A DNA stretch of 64,000 nt from Ehretia macrophylla (Eukaryota; Streptophyta; Magnoliopsida; Boraginales; Ehretiaceae), in contig CM075770.1 of the NCBI GenBank assembly GCA_037974665.1, positions 2,988,501 to 3,052,500 on the forward strand. The letters run 5' to 3'. Below the pieces are notes generated by a model. That model did not search any database, was not told the origin of the DNA, and saw only the letters and a list, made by a program, of their open reading frames with translations. Below are positions 1 through 13,800 of this stretch, in pieces. Both the position numbers and the translations under genes were made by a program. Every line of letters begins with the position of its first letter. Positions within the stretch are counted from its first letter, which is position 1.

Positions 1-480
1 ATTTTTGCAATTAAATAGTAAAAATAATATTATAGTAATTGAGTCTCAAATATTTAAAATAAATTTTGACTTAACCATTGTGTATGAGAACTCTAATTGA
101 AAAAGAACATTTATTTGTGCTAGTGAGATTACATTGATTATTATAATTTTTTTTCTTATAGCATGTCACATATAATATTAGTTGCAATTCTTTAAAATTC
201 ATATTTAGTTATGTTATTTGAAGCTTTTTGAAGTGCAGCTAAAATAACTAACAAATCTCTTAATTCACTATGAACAATAGTAAAATTGAGCTATTTATGT
301 CAAATAATAGCAAATCTCAAGTTACGACATTCAGTGATTTTAATAATAATTATAAAATCATTTCAAATAATCTAATTTTTCTTCTCCATTTTATAATATT
401 TTGTTTAATGCTATTTTTATACTTTTATATGTATAATTTTAATACATATATAATACTAAAATAATAAAAATAACTATCTA
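1..480. other. AT-rich intergenic DNA, no gene seen
   Basis: This stretch is strongly AT-rich with only short open frames and no recognisable protein, RNA or repeat family. A 64-codon open frame at 270-464 has low-complexity Asn/Phe/Leu composition and is not taken as a gene. Confidence 0.6.
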
Positions 481-667
481 TATATGCGGGGCAGGGTATA
501 CGGGGCGGGAAATGCTTATCCCCGCACCCCGCCCCACCCCCACGCGGGGATTAAAAGTTGATCCCTATCCGCCGCCCCATTCCCCATTTCTCACCTTAAT
601 CCCCGCCTAATTTGGGGCGGGAGTTGGGCGGGTACCCGCAATCTCTGTCCCCATTACCATCCCTACT
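481..667. repeat. GC-rich palindromic repeat (G/C homopolymer-rich MITE-like)
   Basis: About 185 bp made of short GGGGCGGG and CCCCGCCCC blocks sit in otherwise AT-rich DNA. G-rich blocks (about 487-510 and 613-637) face C-rich blocks (about 520-545 and 568-606), so the region can fold back on itself. Many plant genomes carry repeats of this composition. I could not see clean terminal repeats or a target duplication, so the class is uncertain. Confidence 0.5.
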
Positions 668-886
668 TACGAGTGAAAATTAAATTACTTTTAAAACATC
701 TCTTTATCTTTATTTTTTATGTATTATAAATACTTTTTTTAATTTATCTAGTAATAGTAAACTTAAAATGTGCTCGCACTAATCAACTACAAGGCCCATG
801 CCTTGATAAAAAAAAAAAATACTATTGTGTAAAATAATGTGTCATATTACTCGACTATTTTTGTTTTTGTTTTTTGTAATTGTAAC

Positions 887-1407
887 TAGGGGTGTGCATG
901 GGTCATTTTAGGCGGTTTAAAATATATTTTTTGACCCGAACCAACACATTTGATTTGAAAAATTTAAAACCATAGCCAACCCATACACTTCTTAGACCAC
1001 CCAAACCAAACCAATGTTTTGAAGAAATCAAACCACCCAAACTAAGCCAAATCATACATTCGGTTTAACTTATAGTTGCATTTGAATAAAGTAATAATAT
1101 TGTAGAAATATAATATATAGAGGAGTTACTCATGGTGTCTTTTGATTTTTTTAATGAAAAGGGAGATAGATTGAAAAATGTGGAGAAAAGTGAAAAAAAT
1201 TATATATCTCTCTCTATATATATATATATATACGGGTCTGTTTGAATTTATGGTTTTGACAGTAAAACTATAAACCAAACTATATGGTCGGTTCCTATGA
1301 AAATTTAAATCATAACCAATTAAATTTTTAAGAAATCGCCAAAAACGGGTTCATTTGGGTTGGGTTAGACGATTTGGATGGATTGATGATTTCGCTACAC
1401 ATCCCTA
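887..1407. mobile_element. hAT-type MITE upstream of NAA15
   Basis: The element opens with TAGGGGTGTGCATGGG and closes with GCTACACATCCCTA, so the ends are imperfect inverted repeats. They are flanked by ATTGTAAC (879-886) and ATTGGAAC (1408-1415), an 8-bp target duplication with one mismatch. The interior is rich in AACC and GGTT words facing each other and holds a short TA microsatellite near 1212-1230. No coding capacity is seen. An 8-bp duplication and TAGGGGTG ends are known for hAT-derived MITEs. The element ends about 400 bp before the NAA15 start codon, so it lies in the proximal promoter. Confidence 0.75.
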
Positions 1408-1540
1408 ATTGGAACCAGAAGAGTTTAATCGAGGATTATTGTTATTTACATAGATCCCGTTCTGAACTAAAATAGACGACAAATCTAATAATTTTGTTTA
1501 AATAAAAGAAAAATGAAAATTCAACAATTTGGTATTATAC

Positions 1541-1811
1541 TTTATAAAATGACGAAAACACCCTTGGAAGCTTCACGGCCGTCTTTTCATTACTTCTGCT
1601 TAGGTCCTTCTCTCTCTCTCTCTCCCTCTCTCCCTCTCTCTCTCTCTCTCACTGTGTCTGTAGGGTTGCAGCAGATAAACGCCACCCAACCCCAACTTCT
1701 CTACTTAGTCCACACACACAGACACACACACACACACACACACACGACACACACAAAACCCTTGTCGATAATCTCTTTCTTCAACTTTTCAATCTCTACT
1801 TTGCTGTTACA
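1541..1811 (+). promoter_or_regulatory. NAA15 promoter/5' leader with CT and AC microsatellites
   Basis: A TATA-like TTTATAAAAT lies at 1541-1550. It is followed by a pyrimidine CT tract (about 1609-1650) and an AC tract (about 1711-1754), then the start codon at 1812. If transcription begins 25-35 bp after the TATA-like site, both microsatellites fall in the 5' UTR. CT-rich leaders are common in plant housekeeping genes. The start site itself is inferred. Confidence 0.45.
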
Positions 1812-4800
1812 ATGGGCGCTTCACTTCCACCTAAAGAAGCCAACCTCTTCAAGCTCATCGTCGTAAGCTCTCCCGATTCCATCTCCGTTCACAATCAATT
1901 CGATATTACTTTCCTCTTTTTTACCTCTAAAACCCTAGATTATATGCTAATTACTCTTTTGCCCCCCTTTATTTTCGTAGTTTTATTTTAATTTATCGCC
2001 TTTGCTGTTCTATTACCAGTTTTGATTTGATTAAGTACAAATCAGAGTGTATGCACGTGTCTTTCTTTTTTTTAAATTTATTTTAGTTTCAGAGATTTGT
2101 AAATTATGAAGTACGAATTTGAGCTCGGTAGAAAGATTAATAACTTGAACGAAAAAATGCATCTTTGCTATGGAGAGTTGAATATGATACCCGTTTAATT
2201 TATCAACTCTTGGTACCTGTTTGATTGATTATTGACTATACTTCCTAATTAGTTTATGTTATGTAAACTATGATGCTAGTAGGAGGTGGGGAGGGAGATT
2301 AAGTTGAAGTGACGGTTTCTGGATGGAAGAAGGATTGCGAAGTCGTGACATTTGTTGCATTTTGTTTACTTATTCTTTTGGAAAAAGTTAATCGTGGAGT
2401 GTGATTTTGAGCTAAGTAAATAGTCTCTGCTTCTGCTTGGGGAAGAGACTGAAATCATTGGTGCAAAAGCGTGATTTGACTTAGAATTGACCAACAAGAA
2501 TAAATTGCTTTATGAATCCCGACTCTTCTCTGACTTGTTGTTGGTCTTCTATATGATTGGTGAAAAGTATTGCAACAGTTTTTTGACTTGTTAATTGCTT
2601 TGTCTATGCAGAAATCATATGAGACGAAACAATATAAAAAGGGGTTGAAAGCTGCTGATGCCATATTGAAGAAGTTTCCGGATCATGGAGGTATGCAAAT
2701 TAAACACCTTTTTGCAAATAGCTTTATTGTTTCTAGAACCATAAACCTTAAACCAATTCAGAAGCTGATAAAAGATGATAACTTATGGAAAAGGTAGAAA
2801 AAAAGTGAAAGTGATGGCCTTCAAGCTGAATTGACAATGTATATCTAGATGCTTCGCATTTTGGTGCATCTTTGATCTTCTAGCTTTGGGCAGTAAGAAT
2901 CAGCCTTAAATCCCATCAGTCCATTAAATTGGGGCAAGAACATAAAGTGTGTAATACAATGCATGCAACGCATGTAATTTGTAAAATGTACGGTAGCAGT
3001 AAGAACTAGTCAATTGGGGCAAGAACATAAAGTGTGTAATGCAATGCGTGCAAAGCACGTCATTTATAAATGTATGCTAGGGCAAAGAATAGATCTTATG
3101 GAACGTTCCGGTTTATTTTATTTTAATTTTTATCTTAGTAAGATTTAAAAAATTGGTGCCAGAATGCGTGCAGTAAAGCTTTCCAAAATAACAGCATAAT
3201 GATGTAGATCAGAAAAGAAACTAGTCTAGGCCAAGTGATGTAGTTCCAAGAAGCACCCCAAAAACATGATAGACCAGGTGTTTATCCCAAAAAAGGAAAA
3301 TTTCCAGGCTTTAGTTTTTTACCGAGAGTCTCCAACCTTTAGCCACATAGATCTGTTCTCTCAGATTCCATTTTCATTCTCTTGCATTTTTTGGTTACAC
3401 ATTTTTGCACTCTTCTGATGGCTGTAGTAGATGATGATGTTCAATGATGTTTTACATGTTCAGTGCTTGTAATTTCTACTACCAATTTATGTTCTGTTTA
3501 CTGTTTTGGGGATTTTTAGCTTATTTTGTGGGCTATATTCCCATTGCCTAGACTTCTTGTGGTGATCTGTTGTTTGGAGTGAATGAAGCAACACTTGTTT
3601 GCTCCAGGTGATAGCAAATATACACTATAAACACATAAAATGTGTTCTCCTCCATTTCTCCGAGTACTGTGCGAGGAACATGATTCATCAATTTTTCGGT
3701 CCAGCTTATTGAGTGGACGTAAGTTTTTTCATGACAGAGCACGGAGAGGAGGGTTCCATTCAGTTTTTCTGTTCTGAGTAGGCTTGTATTGGCTTGTGAA
3801 TTAGTGCATTGCAGATGAATTTTCTTAAATTTGTTATTATTCAGTGGTGGATCCAAAAATTGAAGTTCGGTAGGGCAAGAGTACAATAGTATATATTTTG
3901 AGGGTCCCGTCCCTCCTTGTTAGACGGTGTTATTATTGCCTATGTTTAGTGTTTTTTCCTCCCTTTTTTGGAATTTCTTTTATACATATAACTCTTCTCT
4001 CTGCTATTCTGGTTGCAGAAACTCTGTCAATGAAAGGATTAACATTAAATTGCATGGACCGCAAGGCAGAAGCATATGAACTTGTCCGGCTAGGATTGAA
4101 GGTTGAGTGTTTCTTTCTCTATTTGTCAAGATACAAGTTGTATTTTGGTGCTTCTCTTTTAATTTTATATAAAATGACATTAGACAAAACCTCAATTCTG
4201 TCTTTGCAGAATGACTTAAAGAGCCATGTTTGCTGGCATGTTTATGGTCTCCTATATCGTTCAGACAGAGATTACAGGGAAGCAATCAAATGTTACAGAA
4301 ATGCACTTAAAATTGATCCTGACAATATAGAAATATTACGAGACCTGTCTCTTTTACAGGTAAAAGAAGTTCACTTGGTTGCCTTCTTAGTAATGTCTAG
4401 TTGCTTACAAATATTTAAGTGCATGAATATGTCTAAGGTTGAGTAATTTAGCCTCTTTCTCAAGGCTGTTAAAGTATGAATTCTGCATGGTCAATTTCCA
4501 TTATTACTGTGCAGGCAAATGTACTTCTTTGAGGCATTTCATAGAAAGATAAAGAAAAGACAATAAATGTAATTTCTTCAGGTCATAGCTTTAATACGGA
4601 ATCAACCAAAAATTTCAGTGTGTTATGCGTTGATTATTGAAGAAAGTAAATCTTGGACTGGTCTTAAAGTACTTTCAGTTATTCATCTATAGAGGTCATG
4701 CTTTTAGTTGCATTCTCTCTCTTCGTCCTCCTTGAGAGTACATATTTAATTTCTTAATGGTTTTGCGATTTTGGGTGCTAATTACTGTACCTTCCTTTCT

Positions 4801-7800
4801 CTTTTCCCAGGCACAAATGCGTGACTTGGCTGGTTTTGTTGAAACAAGACAGCAGTTACTTACTTTGAAACCAAACCACCGCATGAACTGGATTGGTTTT
4901 GCTGTTGCTCATCATTTGAACTCAAAGTATGTCTGATGATGACAATTATAATAACTTGATCATGCTTCCAGCCTCTCGAGTGTTTGTGTCAATACAAGCT
5001 AAGTTGGTAGAAAACATTATCAAACCTATATGATCTCTTACTCTGTCTAATCAGATCACACATTTTTAGGATGCATTTTACTTGGTTGGAATGGTTGGTT
5101 GGAATGGTTTATTGGACTCTCAAAAAAGCTTCCCTGTGACATAGTGCTCGGTGTGTTTTTTTATTTATTATTAATACGTTTCACTTTACTTGTTGAACAA
5201 TCAACGCTACCAAATAATACATCACTTAGCCTATGGTGCGGAGGAGCCTGTCGTTGTTCGTTAATAATATATGAAAGGGGTAAGGAATTCTTTGCATTGT
5301 GAAACTGGATTTGAGCTAGAATAATTTAGGAAACCAAAGTTGGCAAGGAAATTTAGTAAAGTAGTAAAGAAGATGAACAATATTTCTTATTGGAATTTAT
5401 AAAAGAACGAAAGATAAAAGAGGAGTATATTTGCAAAAGAGAAAAGTATGACTTGCAAAGAAGTGCCCTAGCAGAAGGAAGGGGAGCTTAGTGTAACAGA
5501 AAGTTTAAACAGGAAAAAGAGAAATCTAAAAGATATGAGTGAGAATTATATCAAACTCAATCGCAAATGAACCAAGCCAAAAGAAAAGGTATGAATAACA
5601 AAGACAAAGCGAAAGTTGTTTAGTTTGCTTATAAAGAAAAAGATAAAAAGAAAAAGAAAACTACTATTCTACCATACCATATCCTGTTGTTTTCCCTCCT
5701 ACAAATAATTTACCTTCAAATATACAATAATCCATACATTATATCTTGGTAGCTGTAAGCTAGTTAAGTAAATATTGGAAGAGTAGCCTGCAGGATTGAC
5801 CTGGTATCTTTGATCATCTCGAGAAGCATGCTACTTCTTATTGCTACTTGAGGTAGTTACTTATCTTTCTTTGTTTACTAGTGGATCAAAAGCTATTGAT
5901 ATCCTTGAAGCTTATGAAGGGACTCTTGAGGACGATTATCCACCAGATAGTGAACGTTGTGAGCATGGAGAAATGCTCTTATACAAGGTAATTGTTGCAA
6001 ATCCGTTGTTTACCTCTTAGGCTTATGGTTATATCTTATTGCCTTTGAAAGTCATGAATAAGGCAGGGATAGAAAAAATAATCATGATTGTAAATATTGT
6101 GATGGCTGATCTGAAGTTTTATTTTATCAGTGTATGATTGAAAGTGAATTGATTGCTGACCTACATATTGAATAAGTTTATGAGATTTAATACCTTACCA
6201 GTACATCCATTTCTAACCTCCCATTTGGTTTATCAAACTAACGAGACCCCTCTCCTACATTTTTAGATTGTACCTAGTATTAACTTTCCACTTCAGAATG
6301 TTCATTTATGAAAAATGTTAATTTTTAATGTACTTTCTTTATAAACTACTTCTGGTTATTGGCAAAAATTTGATTGGAAAATAGTGCTTCCACTATCCAG
6401 ATGCTTAATAAGGTTTTACTTGAAACGGTGGCCAATCGGTTCATCTTGACCCTTCTGCTACGAAATTCATTTGGTCTTACTGCTTCTAGGTTTCACTAGG
6501 ACAGTGGATCCGTTAACACATTTTCCCAGGTGTCTTTACCAGAATATTACCAGGCGGAGAATCTGTATATGCATATTTAGTCTCCTCATCTTCACATGAT
6601 TTTTAGGAACATTTGTATGTGCATCAATAGTTTACTCTTCTTTGCACTATTTCTGTAAACATAACTTAACAAGATGCTGATTTTGGCCCAACTAGAAGTT
6701 ATATGAATTACTTTTGTTATGGACTTTTCTTAATGGGAACAGTGACTTGGATATATGAAAGGTGCGTCTTCTTTGTTTAAATGATTAAGTTGTTATTTAC
6801 GATGCTGATCCTGTTGGTTAAATTCAAAAGTTTTTTTTTGTTGCTAAATGGTTAAATTCAAAAATTGGAACTTAAACTGATTAGAAATTGTCATTGGCCG
6901 GTTTTTTGCTCTTGGTTATTTTGGTTAGAAATGTCAACAGTGATTCTTAAACAGTTTGATTTCTGCAATGCCATAATTTGATGCTTATATGCATATATTA
7001 TATGGTCTTGCAGGTTGCTCTGATGGAGGAATGTGGCTTCCGTGAGAAGGCCTTGGAGGAGTTGCACAAAAAAGAGTCAAAAATTGTAAGCTTAAATAAG
7101 TTTGTAGCATAATTGTGCAGAGAATTTTTGGATTTAGATTAAACTGTCATGTAATTCTTTTTGGTAATGGCTATTGTAGGTTGATAAATTAGGCTACAAA
7201 GAACAAGAGGTGTCTCTTCTTGTGAAGCTTGGTCGATTTGAAGAAGGTGAAAAACTGTACAGGATATTGCTTTCCATGAATCCGGACAACTATAGGTATA
7301 CAAAAGCTTTTACTTTATTGTCACACAGTAAATAATTTATTACTTATTAGGTAGTTAGTATGAAGATGATCGAGGATTCTTTATTTTGGAGGACTTTTTT
7401 GAGGTAGGGAGTAGGAGTACCATTTTACTTGTCCGACAAGGCTAAAGTAAAAGTTAGTTGTGTAAAAATTTGTGCGGTTGTATATAATTGTATTTATCTT
7501 CTTCTGGAGGCTTTTTTTTTTGAAAAATGAATAAATTTTATTAAAAAGCACCAAGGGAGTGCATCTCAAAAGCTATTTACATCAACACCGTAAATTGTCT
7601 ATACATTCTTGAATACTATCTACATCTACCTTACAAGTTCCCTTTTGGAGGTTTTTTTTCTCTGGCATATTTACCTAAATACACAGAAAAGAGAAAGAAG
7701 TGGAGACCATTCAACTAATTTGTTTTGATTCATTTTCAATCTTTCTAAAAAGGTCCGAGGAAGTTGATTACAAGATATCAATATCATATATCGTAGCAGA

Positions 7801-10800
7801 GGCGAACCCTCTTTCTTTCTATCTCTCTTTTCCTCTCCTAGGTTAAGGCGAAGAAAGAACAATAAATTGGATTGAATAAATCCTCCTCTATTTGTTGCGG
7901 GTTTTCTCTGCTCTCCACATTTGTATAGGCATTTGCTGTATGCATGTAAGCAATTGGGGACTGCAAATAACAGCTATTTGAGGAATTCAACAAATTTATA
8001 AGCTCATTAGATTGTCAGGAGCATAACAAGTGGAAAGTTCTGACATATAGTTCCCTTTAAGGGTACTTTTTATCGCTTTGGATGTGAAAGTGTGTAAGGA
8101 TTCTGGATGTAGTATTTGGTTCAACAAAATGTGCTCCGGAGATTATTACTGCCACAGTAGCATTGTCACGCATAATAGTTATTTTGTTCTTTTGTTATTT
8201 TTGGTGTTATTCATGGTTTACACTCTGGGAAGGAGATGGCTGGGTGGCGTGTGCACAGACTTATTCCTTGCAGTAACTGACAGTTTTTTTGCTAAATACA
8301 GTACCTGTCAGTTAAAAGTTCTTATTACAACTTGTTTTGGGTTCTGTATTTTAGATATTATGAAGGCCTACAAAGATGTCTAGGACTTTATGCAGAAAAT
8401 GGCCAATATTCTCCAGATGAGGTAGATCGGTTAGAAGCCTTGTACAAATCACTTGGTGAGCAATACACTAGGTCATCTGCTGTTAAGGTATTGGTTGCCC
8501 TTTCCCACCCTGCTCACTCTTCCTCATGATTCAACAATATGTCGTGCCTTCATTTTACGTTTGTCCAACCTTCATCTAATAGTAAACTTTATTTGGGGGT
8601 TGCATTGGGGTTCAATATGTCCTATTATTGATGACACTTCGTAATCATGGTATAATTTGTTCATAGACTTTGCACTTCCTTCTCTGGAAATCATGGCATA
8701 TCTGGATAAGCACGACAGCTATGTTTGTTGTCTTGAGCTTAATACAAGTAGTGCAGGGTTTATCTTAGGTATTGCCCTAGCATCAAGACTTATCTGGAAG
8801 AGCAGCTCAAGCTTCTGTAAGCTAGAATGTTGTTCCAAAGTAATTTCCTTTTTCATGCTGTATGCTGATGTGCTGATGTGCTGATGTGCTGATAGGACGG
8901 TGCAGCCCCTACTTTTTTGGATTTATCTTATGTTCAAGCATGCCTTTTCTATGGCAATGGAAGTTTGGGTTTATTTCTATCGACTAGAGTTCCCCTTTGG
9001 GTTTACTTCTATTGACTAGAGTTCCCCTTTAGTTGCTCTTCTTATCGATCAAGCTTATAAATACATTCTGGAGTCAGCATCTCAGCCTTTTTTTCTTTTC
9101 CCTTATTTCTCGGGAAAAAAAGTAATTTCTTTTCCCAGTTGCATTCTGATATCATATTTGAAATTTTAGGTGGATGGTGGTTTGTGTTTTGTTCTTAAGT
9201 TTGTTCTCTTCTATGCAATGAACTTCCAGCTCATGCACTGAACTTTGCCTTTATATCCCAGAGAATTCCTCTTGATTTTCTGAGTGGAGATAAGTTTCAG
9301 GAGGCTGCCGAGAACTATATTCGACCTCTCCTGACAAAGGTATTTAAAATTTTCTTTTTGCTTTTCTTGCCTATCTTATCCTTGTTTGAGCAATACTTAC
9401 ATTTCTTTTCTGTCTGTACATTTCTAGGGTGTTCCCTCATTATTTTCTGATCTTTCTCCTCTGTATGACCATCCGGGCAAGGTTAGTCTCACTCTTTCCA
9501 GGATCTGTCTGAACTGCGAAGAAAGATGATCTGTTGTTGTAAGTTGACGTGCTTCATATCATTGATTTCTTCATGTCTGCTGGTGCTTGTATAGGCAGAT
9601 ATTCTGGAGCAGTTAATTCTTGAGTTAGAGCACTCAATCAAGACAACTGGTAAATATCCTGGGAGGTAAGATCTCTAAAAATTCTGGTGATGTATTATGT
9701 TGGACATCTGATGGTACTTGAAACTTAATCTTTAAAACCTGTATTCTGGCAATTCTCATCCTTTTCAATCTTCCTTTGTGTTCCTGGCTGATGTTATGAC
9801 CATTGAAGCATGTTTTGCATCTATAAGAAGTTTTGACTACGTTAGTGGGCCTTGATTGCTTCCTACTTGAGCTCTTTCTTTCTTGGGAGACCTGCAGAGT
9901 ACATTCTTCTCTTAGCTGCTGGAGATTAGCAATAACGAAAGTTTCTGAATGCACTGTGAATGAGCTGGAGTTTGTTCATCTCTGACATATACTGTCCTTG
10001 ATAAAATTTTTCCACCATTCATATTTTGTGATTGGGTTGTTAAAGACTATACGTGGTTGCATGTTGATGATTATATTACGTGTACATGTATGTTATGTCA
10101 GTATCAGCATAGATGAAGTAAAAGGCAGTATTTTATGTTAAGTGTCTTAGAATTGCATGTCCAAGATGTTTCTAGGAATACTATGTCATCTTATGTCCAG
10201 ATCGGCACTGTTTTCCAAAATGTTTCATACAAACATTTTAGGCCTCTAGATGTTAACTCTGTGACAGCCAAGAAGATACTAGTGAAGAACACTTAAGGTG
10301 GAAATAATTACCCTTCGACATTTATATGCTGCTACCATTACTTACCCCAGTGACATGAAATCATGCTTAGCAGCAGGTCAAAAGCTTTTCTAAGTCAACA
10401 TGCACAAAAAATGGTGATCATTGCGACATTTCTTTCCTCTTTCTCCACGTCTCCATTATTCTTCTGTCTTGCATTATCTGCCTGGGATTCATCAAGATGT
10501 GGTTTATCTTATATGAGTCTTGAAGTATTTTTGATCTGCCACTGTATGTTGCGTTTGTATTTCATGCAGCCTGGAGAAGGAGCCCCCTTCAACACTTATG
10601 TGGACTTTGTTTTACTTGGCTCAGGTTTAAAACTCTCTCTTTCATCATGATCATGTCCTTTGCAGGGCACCCATATTTCTTCTAAAATTTTCCCCAAGTC
10701 ACTAAGAATTTTTGTTGTTACAGCATTATGATAGACGTGGTCAATATGACATTGCTCTTAAGAAAGTAGATGAGGCTATGGAGCATACACCAACTGTTAT

Positions 10801-13800
10801 CGATTTGTACTCTGTCAAGGTACTTTCTTACTTGTGTACTTACTGAACATAACCTTTTTTGTCTGCATTCTTTATGGATGTTTGTACTTGGAGATATATT
10901 TAGCTTGCTGCAGTATTTTCATCTAGTTCATGTTTATAATCCATTATAGGCGTTGGTTTTTGGAGGTGACCATCCAGGTAATTTGACTTGAAAATCATTC
11001 TGATTCTAGATGCATTTTGAGGAAAGGGAATTTTAGGGTTTGATGCAGGCGATGGAACTCTTTTTTTTGCCCTCATCTCCATATTTCATAACAAACAAAT
11101 GTTGACCCTTGATAAGACTGAGCTCAATTTAAATGTAAATTATCAGTGCATTCCTCACAGCCTAGAGCCAGCAATATGGGGATTATTTTCTGCTTCTCCC
11201 TTGTAAATGCCATGGGCTCTCCTGTGTGAAATATTTACAAGGGAGTTTTTTACTGCATTTTAGACCTATGTGTATAGTCAATTTGGCTACTAGATCATGT
11301 GTTTTTTATCCGATCCTGGAGGAAGTATTATGCTACTTCCATCTCATTTTTCAATTACTCACCTCCATTTTAGTTTATCAATTTTGTCTTTTGATTAATC
11401 GATTCTGATTTATGAATGTTCCCTGTTCAATATGGAGTTTGAGATGTTGAGGCGAAATCAACATCTGTGCATATATGATCTTTGAAAATCTTCTGTGCGG
11501 ATCCATATGGTCATAAAGATCCATCTCTTCTTCATTTGAGTATCTTGTTACTTAGAATATTATGCATTCTGCTTTTCACCACAGAGCCGGATATTAAAGC
11601 ATGCTGGTGACTTGGCAGCAGCTGCTGCATTGGCTGATGAAGCTAGGTGTATGGATCTTGCGGATAGGTATATCAACAGTGAATGTGTTAAACGTATGCT
11701 GCAGGCCGATCAGGTTGACTCATCAAGTTATACTTCTCTGTTGTAAACTGAATATTTGTGTGTTGATTCCCACTTAAATTCGATAATCCTAAGTCTCCTA
11801 AGTTGACTCTGCATTTTTGTCAATTTGAAGGTTGCACTGGCAGAAAAGACAGCAGTGTTGTTCACAAAAGATGGAGAGCAGCACAATAATTTATATGATA
11901 TGCAGTGCATGTGGTACAACTCTTTTCTGAACCTGATAATGACTTTTTTTCCTGGATGCTTCGCTAACATCTGTTCAATAATCAATTATTGGAAGGTACG
12001 AACTAGCATCTGGTGAAAGTTATTTCCGTCAAGGTGACCTTGGACGGGCTTTAAAAAAATTTTTAGCTGTGGAAAAACATTATGCGGACATCACAGAGGA
12101 CCAATTTGATTTTCACTCTTATTGCTTAAGAAAAATGACATTGAGAACCTACGTAGAAATGCTGAAATTTCAAGACAGGCTCCATTCACATGCTTACTTT
12201 CGTAAAGCAGCTGCTGGTGCAATCAGGTAATGCTTTTCTATATATTTGACTTATGGAATTAGTTTATTTGATATTGGATAGGTTAACCACCCTTTTGCAT
12301 AACTAATATGCCTAGATCCAGTTAACTTGAATAGGTATTTTGAGATCATACATTAGTCTTAATGGCTTATTTGGTGACAAGTTTTTGGTTAATTTATAAT
12401 ATATAATAGTTCTATTTTATGACTTGTACTTCAACATCACCTACAATCATAACAATCTTTGCTTCATCAAGGTGGTTATGTTCTATTCTGCCATCTTTGT
12501 GCTTATAATTATTTGAATTGAGATGCAGATGCTACTTAAAGCTGTATGATTCTCCTAAAAAATCTGCTGCTGAAGAAGAAGAAGAGATATCAAAGTTGCC
12601 TCCTTCTCAGAAAAAGAAATTGAGGCAAAAACAGAAGAAGGCAGAAGCCCGTGCTAAGAAAGTAATTAATTCTTTTTGGATCCCCACTTTCTTCTCCCTT
12701 CAGTGTGCTTGTTCAAATGTTGCTCTATTTTTAGACACTGGAATGTGGCTTTGATAATTTAAATTCTTATTTCTGTTGCATTTCTTAGGAGGCAGAAGTG
12801 AAAAATGAGGAATCAACTGCAACTGGCGTCTCCAAATCTGGAAAACGCCATGTGAAACCAGTAGATCCAGATCCACACGGGGAAAAGTTATTACAGGTGT
12901 CCTGATGTATAATTATTTTTATGTTCCAGAATTGTACTTTTAAATATATCTAAACTTATTTAATTTGAGCATCGTTTCTTACTTATTCTTGGTTGAGTAT
13001 AAGTATCGGCTTATGTAGGTCGAAGATCCTTTAATGGAAGCTACAAAGTACTTGAAGTTACTTCAGAAGCATTCACCTGACTTCTTGGAGACTCATTTGT
13101 TATCTTTTGAAGTTAACATGAGAAAGCAGAAAATCCTGCTAACTTTGCAGGTGAGTTCACTTCTGGTTTGGTATACTGACGTGACCATATTTTCTCTTAT
13201 ATTTTCCTGAAACTTATGCTTTTCCTTCGTTCTATTGTAGTACATAAAAACATGTAGAATGTGCAATCTTTAAAATATATCTGTGAAAGGAAATTTCCTG
13301 AGGCACGCATTGTTTTAAAAACTTTTCTCGGACCACCTTTGTTGTACCAAATGAGAAGTTCATGTATTCATATTACTGCTGCTGGTCTTAAATTGCGGCA
13401 TCTGGAGAATAGTGTTGTCTTGTGTGATTGTCTGACGTTTCTCTTTCTTTCTTATCCTAGGCCGTAAAGCATCTTGTGCGGTTAGATGCAGATAATCCAG
13501 AAACACATCGCTGCTTGGTATGTAGTTTAAAAATAAATCTAAGTTGTCTATGCATCTGCATGTTCTATTGTATTTACATGCCTATTTAGTAGGTGCTTGC
13601 AGTGGAGGTTGGAAAAACTGTTCTCCTTTGCTATTCATCCTAATATTACATTTGATTTCATGCAGATAAAATTCTTCCACAAAGTGGGATTGATGCCTGT
13701 GCCTGAAACCGATGCTGAAAAGCTCATCTGGAGCGTCCTAGAAGCAGAAAGACCAACTTTTAGGTTCTCCTGGACATCTTCAATTATCAATCTCTTATTT

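Noticed and set aside
1513-1866. 117-codon open frame overlapping the NAA15 start
   Set aside because: It is driven by the CT and AC microsatellites (Ser/Leu and His/Thr runs). It starts upstream of the likely transcription start and is in a different frame from the conserved NAA15 N-terminus.
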